Shown here piece by piece: positions 51,612-60,529 of a stretch of DNA of 64,000 nucleotides. The notes beneath the pieces are model-generated. The model was not told the DNA's origin. It was given only the letters and a program-made list of their open reading frames with translations, and ran no database searches. Numbering within the stretch: the stretch's first letter is position 1; the number at the start of each line of letters is the position of its first letter. Location of the stretch: positions 66,662 to 130,661 of the forward strand of contig NZ_JOFQ01000023.1 in the NCBI RefSeq assembly GCF_000718305.1, given 5' to 3'. Source of the DNA: Streptomyces niger. Lineage in GTDB: Bacteria > Actinomycetota > Actinomycetes > Streptomycetales > Streptomycetaceae. A program made the translations under genes and the position numbers.

Positions 51612-51917
51612 GCGAACGCTCAGTCCCGTTCATGCCGGACGCCATGTTTCCAAAGACAGCCACGGCAGCAAGAAAACGGGCTGGGTGTACTCCAAGTGGC
51701 TCAGCTGGGCTGGCTGCAGCTCCGCATCGGCGCCGCCTCCGCGCACACCGCGCAGGGCGGCGCCGTGGCGTTGCCGGCCCGGATGCCCAGCTCGGCGGCC
51801 CCAGCCGATACGCAGTGAAAACGAAGCCCGTGACCGCGCGTGGATGACCAGCGGACCGGTCCACGCGACTCCAGGGAGCCACGTAGACCGGCCGCTGTCA
51901 GGAGGGGTCGAGCGACG
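51612..51917. other. gene-poor stretch
   Basis: No gene recognised. Confidence 0.5.
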
Positions 51918-52121
51918 TCAGGCGAGGGTGATGTTCTCCGCCTGGGGGCCCTTCTGGCCCTGGGTGACGTCGAAGGTCACGGCCTGGCCTTCCTGCAGCT
52001 CACGGAAGCCAGTGGCGTTGATGTTGGAGTAGTGCGCGAAGACGTCCGGTCCGCCGCCGTCCTGCGCGATGAAGCCGAAGCCCTTTTCGGAGTTGAACCA
52101 CTTAACGGTTCCGCTGGCCAT
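51918..52121 (-). CDS. cold-shock protein
   Basis: 67 aa, the normal Csp size, with GAGAGG before ATG 52121. [20 protein letters not shown] carries RNP1 (KGFGFI), and DVFAHYSNI is RNP2. The fold is a five-strand beta barrel that binds single-stranded RNA/DNA and acts as an RNA chaperone. The long untranslated gap upstream fits cold-shock leaders, but no thermosensor can be shown by eye. Confidence 0.95.
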   Translation of the reverse strand: MASGTVKWFNSEKGFGFIAQDGGGPDVFAHYSNINATGFRELQEGQAVTFDVTQGQKGPQAENITLA

Positions 52122-52649
52122 GCTCGTGCCTCTCAATCGTTGTCGGGTCCGCACCGCGCGGCCCGGAGGTGATCGCCCTGGTCCGGCACTGCACAGCAAG
52201 GCGCCCGCGCCAGGGCGCGGGCAGGGACTGCGAACCACGACAGCTGCCACTGACGCTACATGCCGGAACCGCCCACCACCAGAGAGCGACGATCTTCAGC
52301 CATCAGAAGCGGCCATCATCGGCTCGCGTATGCCCGGCACCGGGACCACTCACCCGGTCCGCAACCCGGTCCGCAACCTGGGCCGCGACCGGACTGCGCA
52401 TCGTGCGCTCGGGAAACACCGGCCGGATGCCGGTTCGCATACCGCTTGGCTACTCGGCGCCATATGGGTGAACCTGACCGAACAGCTGCGTCCACTGTCC
52501 ACTGAAGACCGGCGAGGACCGGGCCGCCTCCCGCCACAGGGCTGAGGACCGCCACAGATGTCGGCGTCGCCACTGAGCCAGACCTCTCCGGCCCTCCACG
52601 GCCTTCCACGACCCTCCATGGCCTTCCACGGCTCGCACCGGAGGAGCGC
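52122..52649. other. gene-poor stretch
   Basis: No gene recognised. CTCCACGGCCTTCCACG units repeat two to three times at about 52594-52640. A GGTCCGCAACC doublet lies at about 52357-52380. Confidence 0.5.
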
Positions 52650-53093
52650 GTGCTGCAGGAGTGGGCCGGCGCCATGGCCAGCACCCTCGACATCTCTCGA
52701 TGGGCACACCGCATCGAGAAGTCCGATGATCCGACGGTCCGTTACGTTCGCATCGCCCTGGAGACCGTGGAGCCCAATCGCCCTGACGCCAACGAACCCG
52801 AAAACGAGGCTCGCGGCGGCCCCACCCCGCGCCAATTGCACGCCGCCCTGCTCGAGGAGCGCAAGCGGGGCCCGGACCTCCGGCTCACCTTCGGCGCCCG
52901 AACCGAGCGCGCCCTCAGGGCCTGGCTCGGCAGCCCCGACCGGGCTTGGCGCAAGATCACCGGTCACGGCCTCGATGAGTACCAAGCCCTCCCCCATCGT
53001 AAGGACGACAACACCGGGCCAGTTCACGGACCGCCCGCCCACTCGCATCCACCATACTTTAACGCTCGTTCCATAACTGCTACGCTTCCGATC
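52650..53093 (+). CDS. unassigned coding segment in frame with tetR
   Basis: From GTG 52650 (GGAGGAG upstream) the frame reads EWAGAMASTLDISRWAHRIE, SDDPTVRYVRIALETVEPN and RKITGHGLDEYQALPHR with clear Streptomyces codon style. It has no stop before the TetR ATG at 53094. Either it is a separate gene that lost its stop, or the remnant of one; a true 340-aa fusion with TetR is less likely because an operator dyad lies between them. No family recognised. Confidence 0.4.
53058..53072. promoter_or_regulatory. operator upstream of tetR
   Basis: TTTAACGCTCGTTCC, with core dyad AACG-CT-CGTT, 22 bp before the TetR start. The same motif occurs inverted before the MFS gene at 53755. Confidence 0.65.
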
Positions 53094-53672
53094 ATGCCTC
53101 GCCCCAAGGGGTTCGACCCCCAGCACGCGCTCGAAGCGGCCATGACCACCTTCTGGAACAAGGGGTACGCCGCCACCTCAGCCCAAGACCTGGTCGACAG
53201 CACCGGGCTCGGCAGGGGCAGCTTGTACAACACCTTCCGCAGCAAACACGTCCTGTTCGAGGCTGCACTGCGCCAGTACGAGGCGGTATGGACGGCTCGC
53301 CAAGTGGACGTACTGGAGGGCGACGGCCCCGTCCGGGAGCGACTCCGCACGGTCTTGATGACTGTCGTCGACGAGGAATCGACCGACACACCCGAGCACC
53401 GGGGGTGCCTGGCAGTGAACTCCGCTTTGGAGCTGGCCGGCCAGGACCAGGAAGTGACCACACTCGTCCGACGCATCTTCACACGCATGGAAGACGCGTT
53501 GTGCGCGGCCATCCAGCGTGGACAGCGCGACGGCGAGATCGACAAGGGGCAGGACGCCCGGGGTCTGGCGCAGTACGTGCTCAACTCCATGTACGGACTG
53601 CGGGTTCTGGGCAAGACCGCCGATCGCACATCGCTCACCGGGATCGTCGACAGGGTCCTGCAGACCCTGTAG
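53094..53672 (+). CDS. TetR-family repressor of MFS efflux
   Basis: 192 aa from ATG 53094. The HTH (MPRPKGFDPQHALEAAMTTF, YAATSAQDLVDSTGLGRGSL, YNTFRSK) covers residues about 1-50. The ligand domain has PEHRGCLAVNSALELAGQDQ, with the same Cys position seen in NemR/AcuR-type repressors. It shares the operator motif with the MFS gene 118 bp downstream, so it should repress itself and the exporter. A terminator (53712-53740) separates the two, meaning the pair is controlled in common but transcribed separately. An 11-bp array starts one base after the stop. Confidence 0.88.
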   Translation: MPRPKGFDPQHALEAAMTTFWNKGYAATSAQDLVDSTGLGRGSLYNTFRSKHVLFEAALRQYEAVWTARQVDVLEGDGPVRERLRTVLMTVVDEESTDTPEHRGCLAVNSALELAGQDQEVTTLVRRIFTRMEDALCAAIQRGQRDGEIDKGQDARGLAQYVLNSMYGLRVLGKTADRTSLTGIVDRVLQTL

Positions 53673-53673
53673 G

Positions 53674-53706
53674 GGCACTGCTGCGGCACTACTGCGGCAC
53701 TGCTGC
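53674..53706. repeat. 11-bp array one base after a stop codon
   Basis: GGCACTGCTGC at 53674, 53685 (one variant base) and 53696, exact 11-bp spacing, directly after the TetR TAG at 53670-53672. Confidence 0.88.
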
Positions 53707-53711
53707 GGCAC

Positions 53712-53740
53712 AACGGCCGACCACGGCGTCGGCCGTTTTC
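53712..53740 (+). terminator. intrinsic terminator after tetR
   Basis: AACGGCCGAC and GTCGGCCGTT pair perfectly around CACGGC, followed by TTCTTC. Confidence 0.75.
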
Positions 53741-53754
53741 TTCGAACCAATTCT

Positions 53755-53769
53755 GGAACGATTGTTAAA
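53755..53769. promoter_or_regulatory. operator upstream of MFS gene
   Basis: GGAACGATTGTTAAA is the inverted counterpart of the site at 53058, differing only in the two central positions. It lies 20 bp before the MFS start codon. Confidence 0.65.
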
Positions 53770-53789
53770 TTATGAGGCAAGGAGTGGTG

Positions 53790-54995
53790 ATGCCTGTCGC
53801 CGTGTACGTCCTCGGCCTGACCGTGTTCTGCATCGGGACAACCGAGTTCATGATTTCCGGGTTACTGCCGGACCTGGCCCAGGACCTGTCCGTATCGGTC
53901 CCCTCGGTGGGGCTGCTGATCTCCGGCTACGCGCTGGGCGTGGTGGTCGGAGGCCCCGTACTGACGGTCGCCGCGTTACGGATCCACCGCAAGACAGCAC
54001 TGACCGGGCTGCTGTTGCTTTTCGTGGTGGGACAGACCATGGGGGCGGTGGCCTCTGGTTACGGCATGCTGATGGCCGGGCGGGTGATTGCCGCGCTGGC
54101 GCAGGGTGCCTTTTTCGGCATCGGCTCCGTGGTGGCCGTCGACCTGGCAGGACCTCAGCAGCGAGCCCGAGCATTGGCGATCATGTTCGCCGGCCTGACG
54201 GTGGCCAACGTACTCGGGGTGCCGGCAGGCACGTTCTTGAGTCAGCACGCGGGGTGGCGGGCCAGCTTCTGGGTGGTGGATGCACTGGCCACCATGGCGC
54301 TGATAGGAGTGTCCCTCCTCGTGCCGCGCCGCCCCAATGAACCACATGTCGGAGTGGGTGCGGAGCTCGCCGCGTTCCGCAATCCGCGAGTGTGGGTGGC
54401 GCTGGCGACCTCCATGCTGACGCAAGCAGCCATCTTCTGCTGCTTCAGCTACCTCTCACCTCTCCTCACCGACGTCAGTGGTTTCCCTGAAGACGCAGTT
54501 CCGCTGCTGCTCGTCCTCTTCGGCGTGGGATGCTTCGCGGGCAGCGTCGTGGGCGGCAAGTTCGCGGACCGCCACCTGCTGCCCAACCTGTACGTCGGTA
54601 TCGGTGCCATGGCCCTTACCCTGGCGCTGCTGGCCGTCACCGCGCACCACCGCATCGCGACGGTGGCGGTCATCGCAGCGTTCGGCGTGGCCGCCTTCTC
54701 CATCAATCCGGCCCTCCAAGCACAGGTCATGCGGGAGGCCGGGCGCGCTCCGACCCTGGCCACCACCACCAACACCTCGGCTTTCAACGTCGGCAACACG
54801 ATTGGTCCATGGCTTGGCGGCAGCGCCATCAGTGCTCACCTGGGTTACACGGCGCCCGCCTGGGCCGGCGCTCTGCTGGCCTTGGCGGGACTGGGGGCAG
54901 CTGCCGTCTCCGGTGTACTGCACCGTCGTGCCACGCCTGTCGAAGAACACAGTACGGAGAGTCTGGTGCCTACCCGACTCGCCAAGACCGGGTGA
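53790..54995 (+). CDS. MFS drug-efflux transporter (DHA1 type)
   Basis: 401 aa from ATG 53790 with AGGAG eight bases upstream. Twelve hydrophobic segments. The first helix carries GLTVFCIGTTEFMISGLLPD, the opening of the DHA1/AraJ-CmlA group. AGRVIAALAQGAFFGIGSVV with GVPAGTFLSQHAGWRASFWV is motif C-like. It exports drugs or sugars by proton antiport. In-frame TTA codons at 53862-53864 and 53976-53978 point to bldA-dependent, late expression. Controlled by the upstream TetR through the shared dyad. Repeats begin about 30 bp beyond the stop. Confidence 0.9.
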   Translation: MPVAVYVLGLTVFCIGTTEFMISGLLPDLAQDLSVSVPSVGLLISGYALGVVVGGPVLTVAALRIHRKTALTGLLLLFVVGQTMGAVASGYGMLMAGRVIAALAQGAFFGIGSVVAVDLAGPQQRARALAIMFAGLTVANVLGVPAGTFLSQHAGWRASFWVVDALATMALIGVSLLVPRRPNEPHVGVGAELAAFRNPRVWVALATSMLTQAAIFCCFSYLSPLLTDVSGFPEDAVPLLLVLFGVGCFAGSVVGGKFADRHLLPNLYVGIGAMALTLALLAVTAHHRIATVAVIAAFGVAAFSINPALQAQVMREAGRAPTLATTTNTSAFNVGNTIGPWLGGSAISAHLGYTAPAWAGALLALAGLGAAAVSGVLHRRATPVEEHSTESLVPTRLAKTG

Positions 54996-55025
54996 GGCAG
55001 CGGGGTTTCGGGCTGCCTGCCCCCT

Positions 55026-55160
55026 CCCATCCCTCGAACCCAACCCTCGGGTCTCACCCCTCGGGTCTCACCCCTCGGGTCTCATCCCTCGAACCCAACC
55101 CTCGAAATCCCATCCCTCACACCGCACACCTCGAACCGCATATCTCGAACCGCAAGGAGT
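55026..55160. repeat. CCCTCGGGTCTCA-type tandem array
   Basis: Units of about 15 bp (ACCCCTCGGGTCTC, CCCTCGAACCCAA, CACCTCGAACCGCA) fill the gap between the MFS gene and the next gene. Confidence 0.8.
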
Positions 55161-55166
55161 GAATCA

Positions 55167-56044
55167 ATGACCACCACCCAGCCGATCATCGCGGTGCTGG
55201 GCACCGGCATCATCGGAGCACCTGTCGCCCGTAACCTGAGCAGAAGCGGCTTCACCGTGCGGCGTGGAACCGCAGTCGGCACAAGGTCGAGGCGCTGGCC
55301 GCCGACGGGGTGTACGCCGCTGCCACCCCGGCCGAGGCGGTCCAGGGCGCGGACGTCGTCCTGACCGTCCTCAACGACGGCGCCCGTGTGCTTCAGACCA
55401 TCGAAGCGGCCGCACCACGCCTTGCGGAGGGCACCATTTGGCTGCAACTCAGCACCGTAGGCGAGGTTGTTGACGAGTTGGCCGAGCACGCCACCAAGGC
55501 AGGACTGGTCTTCGTCGACGCCCCCGTACAGGGCACCCGGCAACCGGCCGAGTTGGGCAAACTCGTAGTCATGGCCGCCGGGCCCACTGATGATGTGCGC
55601 CCCACTCTGCAGCCGCTCTTCGATGCCATCGGCTCGCGCACCGTGTGGATCGGTGAGGACGGCACCACCGGCAAGGCCAGCCGCTTGAAGCTGGTCCTCA
55701 ACACCTGGGTGATCGCACTGACCCATGGCGTGGGCGAGGCCCTCGCTCTGGCCGAGCAGCTCGATGTGGACCCGCAGCAGTTCGTCGACATCGTCACCGG
55801 CGGGCCGATGGACAACGGCTACTTCCAGGGCAAATCCGCCGCCATCCTCTCGGGCGACTACACCACGAGTTTTTCGGTGGACAACGCTGCGAAAGACGCA
55901 CGACTGGTCCTGGATGCCGCGCGGCGCACCGGCATCCGCATGGAAACCGTCGAAGCCGGCCACCAGCGATTCGCACGTGCCTCTGCCCAAGGACACGGCG
56001 CCAAGGACATGGCCGCCGGATACTCCGCCAGCTTCAGCACCTGA
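55167..56044 (+). pseudogene. frameshifted 3-hydroxyisobutyrate-dehydrogenase-like gene
   Basis: The first part reads MTTTQPIIAVLGTGIIGAPV, ARNLSRSGFTV, the NAD(P) loop GTGIIG intact. At about 55258-55264 the frame shifts, and AWNRSRHKVEALAADGVYAA continues in another frame to 56044 (VVDELAEHATKAGLVFVDAP, VQGTRQPAELGKLVVMAAGP, GTTGKASRLKLVLNTWVIAL with the catalytic Lys). So one indel separates the nucleotide loop from the rest. Without it the enzyme would be a full-length beta-hydroxyacid dehydrogenase. A sequencing error is possible. Confidence 0.8.
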
Positions 56045-56177
56045 AATCGCCGCGAACCGAGCCGTGGCCATCCCCACCCACTGTGGGGGGGTGGCCCGCC
56101 CGGCACCAGCCTTCGGCACGGGACCGTGAACGGACTCGGTCGCTCAACGAGCCACGGGCCACAGGTCACGGGGCCGC

Positions 56178-56212
56178 GGGCTACGGGCTACGGGCTACGG
56201 GCTACGGGCTAC
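56178..56212. repeat. GGGCTAC heptamer, five copies
   Basis: Exact 7-bp tandem copies of GGGCTAC, with looser copies before them (from about 56155). Confidence 0.85.
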
Positions 56213-56288
56213 GGGGCAGGCTGAAGCGTCGCCGTGCGACGGAGCGAAGTGACCCGGTCGGGAGTTGCACGCCCCGAACCTGAAGAAC

Positions 56289-56317
56289 TCTTCAGCGTTT
56301 CAGGTTGTGTTCAGGTT
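56289..56317 (+). promoter_or_regulatory. direct repeats typical of an OmpR/PhoB-type response regulator
   Basis: TTCAGGTT occurs twice at 11-bp spacing (about 56299 and 56310), with a further TTCAG at 56291. Two or three head-to-tail half-sites one helical turn apart fit a PhoB-family operator upstream of the PepSY gene. Confidence 0.55.
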
Positions 56318-56403
56318 CCGTTCGGCACTGTGGTGATCATCGGGAGGGCGCGACAAGGCCCGCCGACGAACCACACCGCGACATGAACCGGAGGAACGTC
56401 TCC

Positions 56404-57153
56404 ATGAAGGCCACCACCAAGCGCACGCTCGCCCCTCGCGCCATCGTCCTCGGTACGGCCGCCGCCGTCGCACTGATCGGCAGCACGGGCGCCGTGACCG
56501 CCTTCGCGAACGGCGACGCCCCGGCCCCGCACTCCCCGACACCGCACTCCTCGGTTCAGCACTCCTCGGTCCAGCTCTCCCAGAGCGAGCGCCACCTGGA
56601 CGACACCGCCAAGGACCGTGCGCAGGTCAAGGCCGACAAGGTCGGCCAGTCCCAGGCCACCGCCAAGGCCCTCAAGGCCGTCTCCGGCACCGCGACCTCC
56701 GCCGAACTCGACACCACGGACCGTGGCGGCTCCCTCATCTGGGAGGTCGACGTCCTCGGCAAGGACCACAAGGAGCACCAGGTCACCATCGACGCCGGGA
56801 ACGGCAAGGTTCTCAACCAGCACACCGATCGCGACGACGACGCCGCCCAGGACGCCGCTGAGGTCCAGGCCCAGGTCAAGGCCGACAAGACGGGCCACAA
56901 CAAGGCCACTGACAGGGCCCTGAAGGCGGTCCCCGGCACCGTGGTGTCCTACAGCCTCGATGACAACGACCGAGACGGCTCCACCGTCTGGGAGGTCGAC
57001 ATCCTCGGCAAGGACCACAAGAGCTACGACGTCACCATCGACGCCGCCAACGGCAAGCTCCTCAACCAGCACGTCGACCACGACGACCAGGGCGACCAGG
57101 GCGACCAGCGCGATCAGGACGACAACCACGGTGACCACGGCGACGACGACTAG
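56404..57153 (+). CDS. secreted protein with two PepSY domains
   Basis: 249 aa from ATG 56404 (GGAGG upstream; ATG 56383 is an alternative). The signal peptide (RAIVLGTAAAVALIGSTGAV, then TAFA) is cleaved at about residue 31. Two similar PepSY units follow: ATAKALKAVSGTATSAELDT...WEVDVLGKDHKEHQVTID and ATDRALKAVPGTVVSYSLDD...WEVDILGKDHKSYDVTID, each ending with GNGKVLNQH/ANGKLLNQH. PepSY domains are thought to inhibit secreted proteases or modulate sensors. The C-terminus is an Asp/Gln/His-rich run (DHDDQGDQGDQRDQDDNHGD) encoded by short repeats right up to the stop. Confidence 0.85.
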   Translation: MKATTKRTLAPRAIVLGTAAAVALIGSTGAVTAFANGDAPAPHSPTPHSSVQHSSVQLSQSERHLDDTAKDRAQVKADKVGQSQATAKALKAVSGTATSAELDTTDRGGSLIWEVDVLGKDHKEHQVTIDAGNGKVLNQHTDRDDDAAQDAAEVQAQVKADKTGHNKATDRALKAVPGTVVSYSLDDNDRDGSTVWEVDILGKDHKSYDVTIDAANGKLLNQHVDHDDQGDQGDQRDQDDNHGDHGDDD

Positions 57154-57462
57154 TCAGGCATCGGGGCACCCATCTGAAGCCTTCGGCCGCTCGGGGCCGT
57201 GTGGCTCCGGTACGCCGAAAGTTCGACCCCCCAGCTTCCGCGATCCCGCACGAACAGGAATTCGTCGATCCGGGTGCGCGAGTACGAGTACGCGGCTAGC
57301 ATGATCGTGCACGGCCTGGCGCGCGGTGCATCCCCCGTCATCGCGCACCAGGCCTGCTTTCGTTCTCATGCCACGACGGCCACGACAACGACGTAGAGAC
57401 TGGCAACGGCACAGAGGCCTTCGACGCAGCCGTGCCTTCCTTTTGAGTCGCGGGCCCCTATC
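57154..57462. other. intergenic region
   Basis: No gene recognised. Confidence 0.45.
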
Positions 57463-57500
57463 GGTCGCCATCGATCGCTATCTATTGCCATCGACTACCT
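57463..57500. repeat. short repeats beside a stop codon
   Basis: TCGCCATCGATCGCTATC and TATTGCCATCGACTACC are diverged copies adjoining the stop of the gene at 57500. Confidence 0.5.
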
Positions 57501-58024
57501 CAGAGTGCGAACAGGGGCTCGTAGGGCTCTCCCTCTGCCGTGAGGATGAGGACGAAGTCCTTTCCGATTCCCGAGGCCACCTGCCGCAACCGGGCCAAGG
57601 CATCTTTCTCATCTGGGAGGGCGAGGCCGAGAGTCGTGGCAGCGCGACCAGCTCTGGCGGCGAGGTCCGGTATGTCCGCCAGGTACTCGGCCGCGAGCTC
57701 GCGGCTCTCCTCGGCGGTGAACTTCTGGCAGCCGCGCCACCACGGGGCCACCAGCAGGAGTTGCAGGAGTTCCGGTAGCCCAATTGCGACCAGTGCCGCG
57801 CCGCCTTCGGAATCCGCGTACAGGATAGGCCGCTCCTCACCGCCGTCGCCGCAGAAGAAGAACGTGCCACCGGTGCCGTCACCCGCGAACCCCTCCAACG
57901 CGACACCCGACGCGAGATGGACATCCTCGACATGATCGTATCGATCCAGGTCGAAGTCGCCGGACAAAGCGAGGAAGTGAGCGGCCTCCTCGGACTCTCG
58001 GACGGCACTGAGCAGTGATTTCAT
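57500..58024 (-). CDS. hypothetical protein (possibly SUKH-like)
   Basis: 174 aa from ATG 58024 (AAGGTG upstream). Acidic and soluble: MKSLLSAVRESEEAAHFLAL, LEGFAGDGTGGTFFFCGDGG, PILYADSEGGAALVAIGLPE, LLQLLLVAPWWRGCQKFTAE. The Gly-rich turn followed by hydrophobic helices resembles SMI1/KNR4 (SUKH) proteins, which often serve as immunity factors against nuclease toxins, but no toxin gene is adjacent, so this is only a suggestion. No signal peptide. Confidence 0.6.
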   Translation of the reverse strand: MKSLLSAVRESEEAAHFLALSGDFDLDRYDHVEDVHLASGVALEGFAGDGTGGTFFFCGDGGEERPILYADSEGGAALVAIGLPELLQLLLVAPWWRGCQKFTAEESRELAAEYLADIPDLAARAGRAATTLGLALPDEKDALARLRQVASGIGKDFVLILTAEGEPYEPLFAL

Positions 58025-58195
58025 ACCCGGCACCTTACGGATGGCCGGCCAATGAGCAGATAGCGGGTCAGCGAGCAGATAGCCGGTCAGCGAACCAGCA
58101 CCGAGCAAGCTGAGCGTCGCTGCGGGGCGTATCCCCGCACACGCCTCTTCCCAGGTCAGCCGACGACGCCGGGCAGGTCCATCGCGTTGTGACTG

Positions 58196-58224
58196 CTGAC
58201 AGCTGACAGCTGACAGCTGACAGC
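58196..58224. repeat. TGACAGC heptamer array
   Basis: TGACAGC repeats four times in tandem (58197-58224), upstream of the TmrB-like gene. Confidence 0.85.
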
Positions 58225-58341
58225 TCACGACTGATCTTGTTGGTTGACACCACTCTGAGGGTTGCTGAAGTGCTGCCGAAGACGTACCGGATTCCTGCCG
58301 TGCCTGTTGCCACAGCCCGCACAGCGCTACCGTCGGATCCC

Positions 58342-58863
58342 GTGATCGTATGGCTGAACGGCACCCACGGCGCAGGCAAGACGACAACCAGTGCACTGGT
58401 GCAGCAATTGCTCCCGGATTCACGGGTGTTCGACGCCGAGAAGGTCGGCGAGACACTCATGGACATCAGGCCGGGGCTGCCCGCGACGGACAACTTCCAA
58501 CACTGGCCACCATGGCGGCCGCTCGTGGTCGAGACTGCCCGCCGCGTACTCGACTACACCGGTGGCATCCTGGTGATCCCCATGACCGTACTAGTCGAGC
58601 AGTACTGGCGCGAGATCAGCACCGGTCTCGCCGAACATGCCATTCCAGTACGGCACTTCGTCCTCCACGCCGATCAGGAGACCCTCCGAGGACGCATCGA
58701 GGGGGACACCGTTCTTGGCCCCTCGACATTCCGTCTCAACTACCTTGAGCCCTACGCCGAGGCCGCCCGCACGTGGCTACACGGCGAAGCCGAGGTCATC
58801 GACACCACGCACCTCACGCCCGCCCAGGCCGCCCTGCAGATCGCAGCTGCCGTCAAGAGTTGA
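58342..58863 (+). CDS. TmrB-like P-loop kinase/ATPase
   Basis: 173 aa from GTG 58342; longer starts (GTG 58300, TTG 58237) are possible. VIVWLNGTHGAGKTTTSALV is the P-loop start, as in Bacillus TmrB, followed by RVFDAEKVGETLMDIRPGLP, DNFQHWPPWRPLVVETARRV, GGILVIPMTVLVEQYWREIS and FVLHADQETLRGRIEGD. TmrB gives resistance to tunicamycin by an ATP-dependent mechanism. The same order of motifs makes family membership solid; resistance in this organism is inferred. Confidence 0.85.
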   Translation: MIVWLNGTHGAGKTTTSALVQQLLPDSRVFDAEKVGETLMDIRPGLPATDNFQHWPPWRPLVVETARRVLDYTGGILVIPMTVLVEQYWREISTGLAEHAIPVRHFVLHADQETLRGRIEGDTVLGPSTFRLNYLEPYAEAARTWLHGEAEVIDTTHLTPAQAALQIAAAVKS

Positions 58864-59017
58864 CGTCCAGCCGCCGCGCGAAACAGGCGCGGCGGCAACG
58901 GAGAGCGCCTTCTGACGTTAAGCAGTGCGAAGAGAAGAACGGAGTTCATGAACGTTACGGCGCGATGCCGAGGTGGGAGCAACCGGGTCGGCTGGTCCGG
59001 AGATGCGTCGAACTCTG
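58864..59017. other. intergenic region
   Basis: Nothing recognised. Confidence 0.4.
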
Positions 59018-59464
59018 CTACTTGCACTCCGTCAGATAACGGTTGTAAGCGCGGGATTTGGCCTGGCGCGCGACGTCCTTGGAGTAGGCGTCGGCATTCA
59101 GCACCCCGACAGCGAGCCGCGTGTCGTCTCCGACGTTCTTCGTGTTCGCGCACACAGCCACTACGAACCAATCAACATGGTCCGCGTCACCAGAGACGCC
59201 GTACGTGGGCTCCGCGCCGGTGACGGGCTTCGACAGGTCATACGAGACCATGGAAGAATCCCGCGGCATTTTGCCTTCCACCTGAGCGACGGACTGGCCG
59301 ACGAGCGAGTCCACAGGCACCTGCTGCTTATCGCGCGTACCGCCACACCCTGCCAGAACCATCGCCAGTGCCGTGGCACCGGCCACCGCGCCGACGTGGG
59401 ACAGTGCGGACGTGAAATGACCCGGACGGAGACTGCGGAAACTACGAAGGCTACGGAGACTCAT
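59018..59464 (-). CDS. secreted lipoprotein with PASTA-like segment
   Basis: 148 aa from ATG 59464. The first residues are a repeat, MSLRSLRSFRSLRPG, encoded by 9-bp DNA units (AGTCTCCGT type), followed by a signal peptide ending in the lipobox VLAGC-GGTRDK. The mature part has DSLVGQSVAQVEGKMPRDSS, similar to the start of a PASTA unit, and two Cys (VVAVCANTK, YLTEC). No other PASTA marks are present, so function is unknown. The repeated Leu-Arg-Ser start is a recent expansion of the positively charged n-region. Confidence 0.68.
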   Translation of the reverse strand: MSLRSLRSFRSLRPGHFTSALSHVGAVAGATALAMVLAGCGGTRDKQQVPVDSLVGQSVAQVEGKMPRDSSMVSYDLSKPVTGAEPTYGVSGDADHVDWFVVAVCANTKNVGDDTRLAVGVLNADAYSKDVARQAKSRAYNRYLTECK

Positions 59465-59815
59465 ATGACCTGGATTCGCCGGTGCTGGCGTGAGCTGCGG
59501 TAGTGCCCATAGCGGTGGACAGAAGAGCCGGCGTGACTCCGACTGCTCGCACGGCTGATCTACGCGACATAGCATTCCCCCTATATATCGATGACGGCTG
59601 TGGTCAGCAGCCGTCGACAGCAAGATCATACTGATGAGTGGGACGGAAGTCTTATTTGATCTTCAGTGCTCGATATGCAAGCACGCGTCCCACTTCCACG
59701 ACCGGTTGCTCGTCCGCGGACAAGTGAAGGAAGCGAGAAAGCGGGATGGCCGCTGGCTTGCCGGACACCGGCCGGGCAGAACGCGCTCGCGTGCGGGGGG
59801 GGGATCGGGTCGGTG

Positions 59816-60094
59816 ATGGAAAACGACGATGCGGCTGCTGACGCGGCGACCGAAGGCACGTGGTTGGTCCCTCTACTGGCATTCATCCCGTTGCCCGTAG
59901 TCGGTTTCGCCACCGACCTGTCCACCACGTGGCAGGTAGTTGCATGGCTGCTGTGGAGCCTGGCTGCACTCTTGGCCGTGGTCGGATGGGTCCAGGTGGT
60001 GAGGTACGGCCCGAAGGGGGCCACTGGCTGGTCCGCTTGTGTGATCCTGCACGGTGGTCTCGCCTGGGAGGCATCTCACCTTCTGGCTGCCTGA
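59816..60094 (+). CDS. small membrane protein
   Basis: 92 aa from ATG 59816. Three hydrophobic segments: TWLVPLLAFIPLPVVGFATD, WQVVAWLLWSLAALLAVVGW, and WSACVILHGGLAWEASHLLA. The acidic N-terminus (MENDDAAADAATEG) is short. A run of nine G (59795-59803) lies 12 bp upstream, near the ribosome-binding region; a slippage change there could alter translation. Function unknown. Confidence 0.6.
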   Translation: MENDDAAADAATEGTWLVPLLAFIPLPVVGFATDLSTTWQVVAWLLWSLAALLAVVGWVQVVRYGPKGATGWSACVILHGGLAWEASHLLAA

Positions 60095-60529
60095 CGGGAC
60101 GGACCGGCGCCACGAAGCGTCCGGCGGTCCTCCTGCCGTACGTTCACTGGAGGCGGATGGCGGCCTGTGCGACGCATGCGTTCAGGCCTGTTGCAGTAAT
60201 TGATCGTGCGCGCGGCCATGCGCGCGGCCATGCGAACGACCGCGCGCACGGCCGTGTGCACTATGGCATCGGCAGCCTCCGTGCTGGGCCTGCTCTACCT
60301 TGCCCAGCACGCGTGTGCCCTCGTGGTGAGCGCTGCTGCGCCCACCACGAGGGCGGTTCGTCACGGGTGACCGATCAATGGCCGGTGACCGATGGCCATT
60401 CGGTGACGGTGGCCGGTGGCCATTCGGTGAATTCGGTGACGGTGGCCTACTGCCCGTACCGAGGCAGGCCTGCGCGCGGTACGTACTCAGGGTGGCTCGC
60501 GTCCGGTCCTCGGGCCCACGGCCCGAACC
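60095..60529. other. gene-poor stretch with repeats and terminator
   Basis: CGCGCGCGGCCATGCGCGCG repeats at about 60205-60235, GGTGACC/CCATTCGGTGA units at about 60366-60440. The hairpin at 60317-60354 is listed separately. Confidence 0.5.
60317..60354. terminator. hairpin between converging genes
   Basis: Perfect 12-bp arms GCCCTCGTGGTG / CACCACGAGGGC with a 14-nt loop, between the membrane-protein and MMPL genes. Confidence 0.65.
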
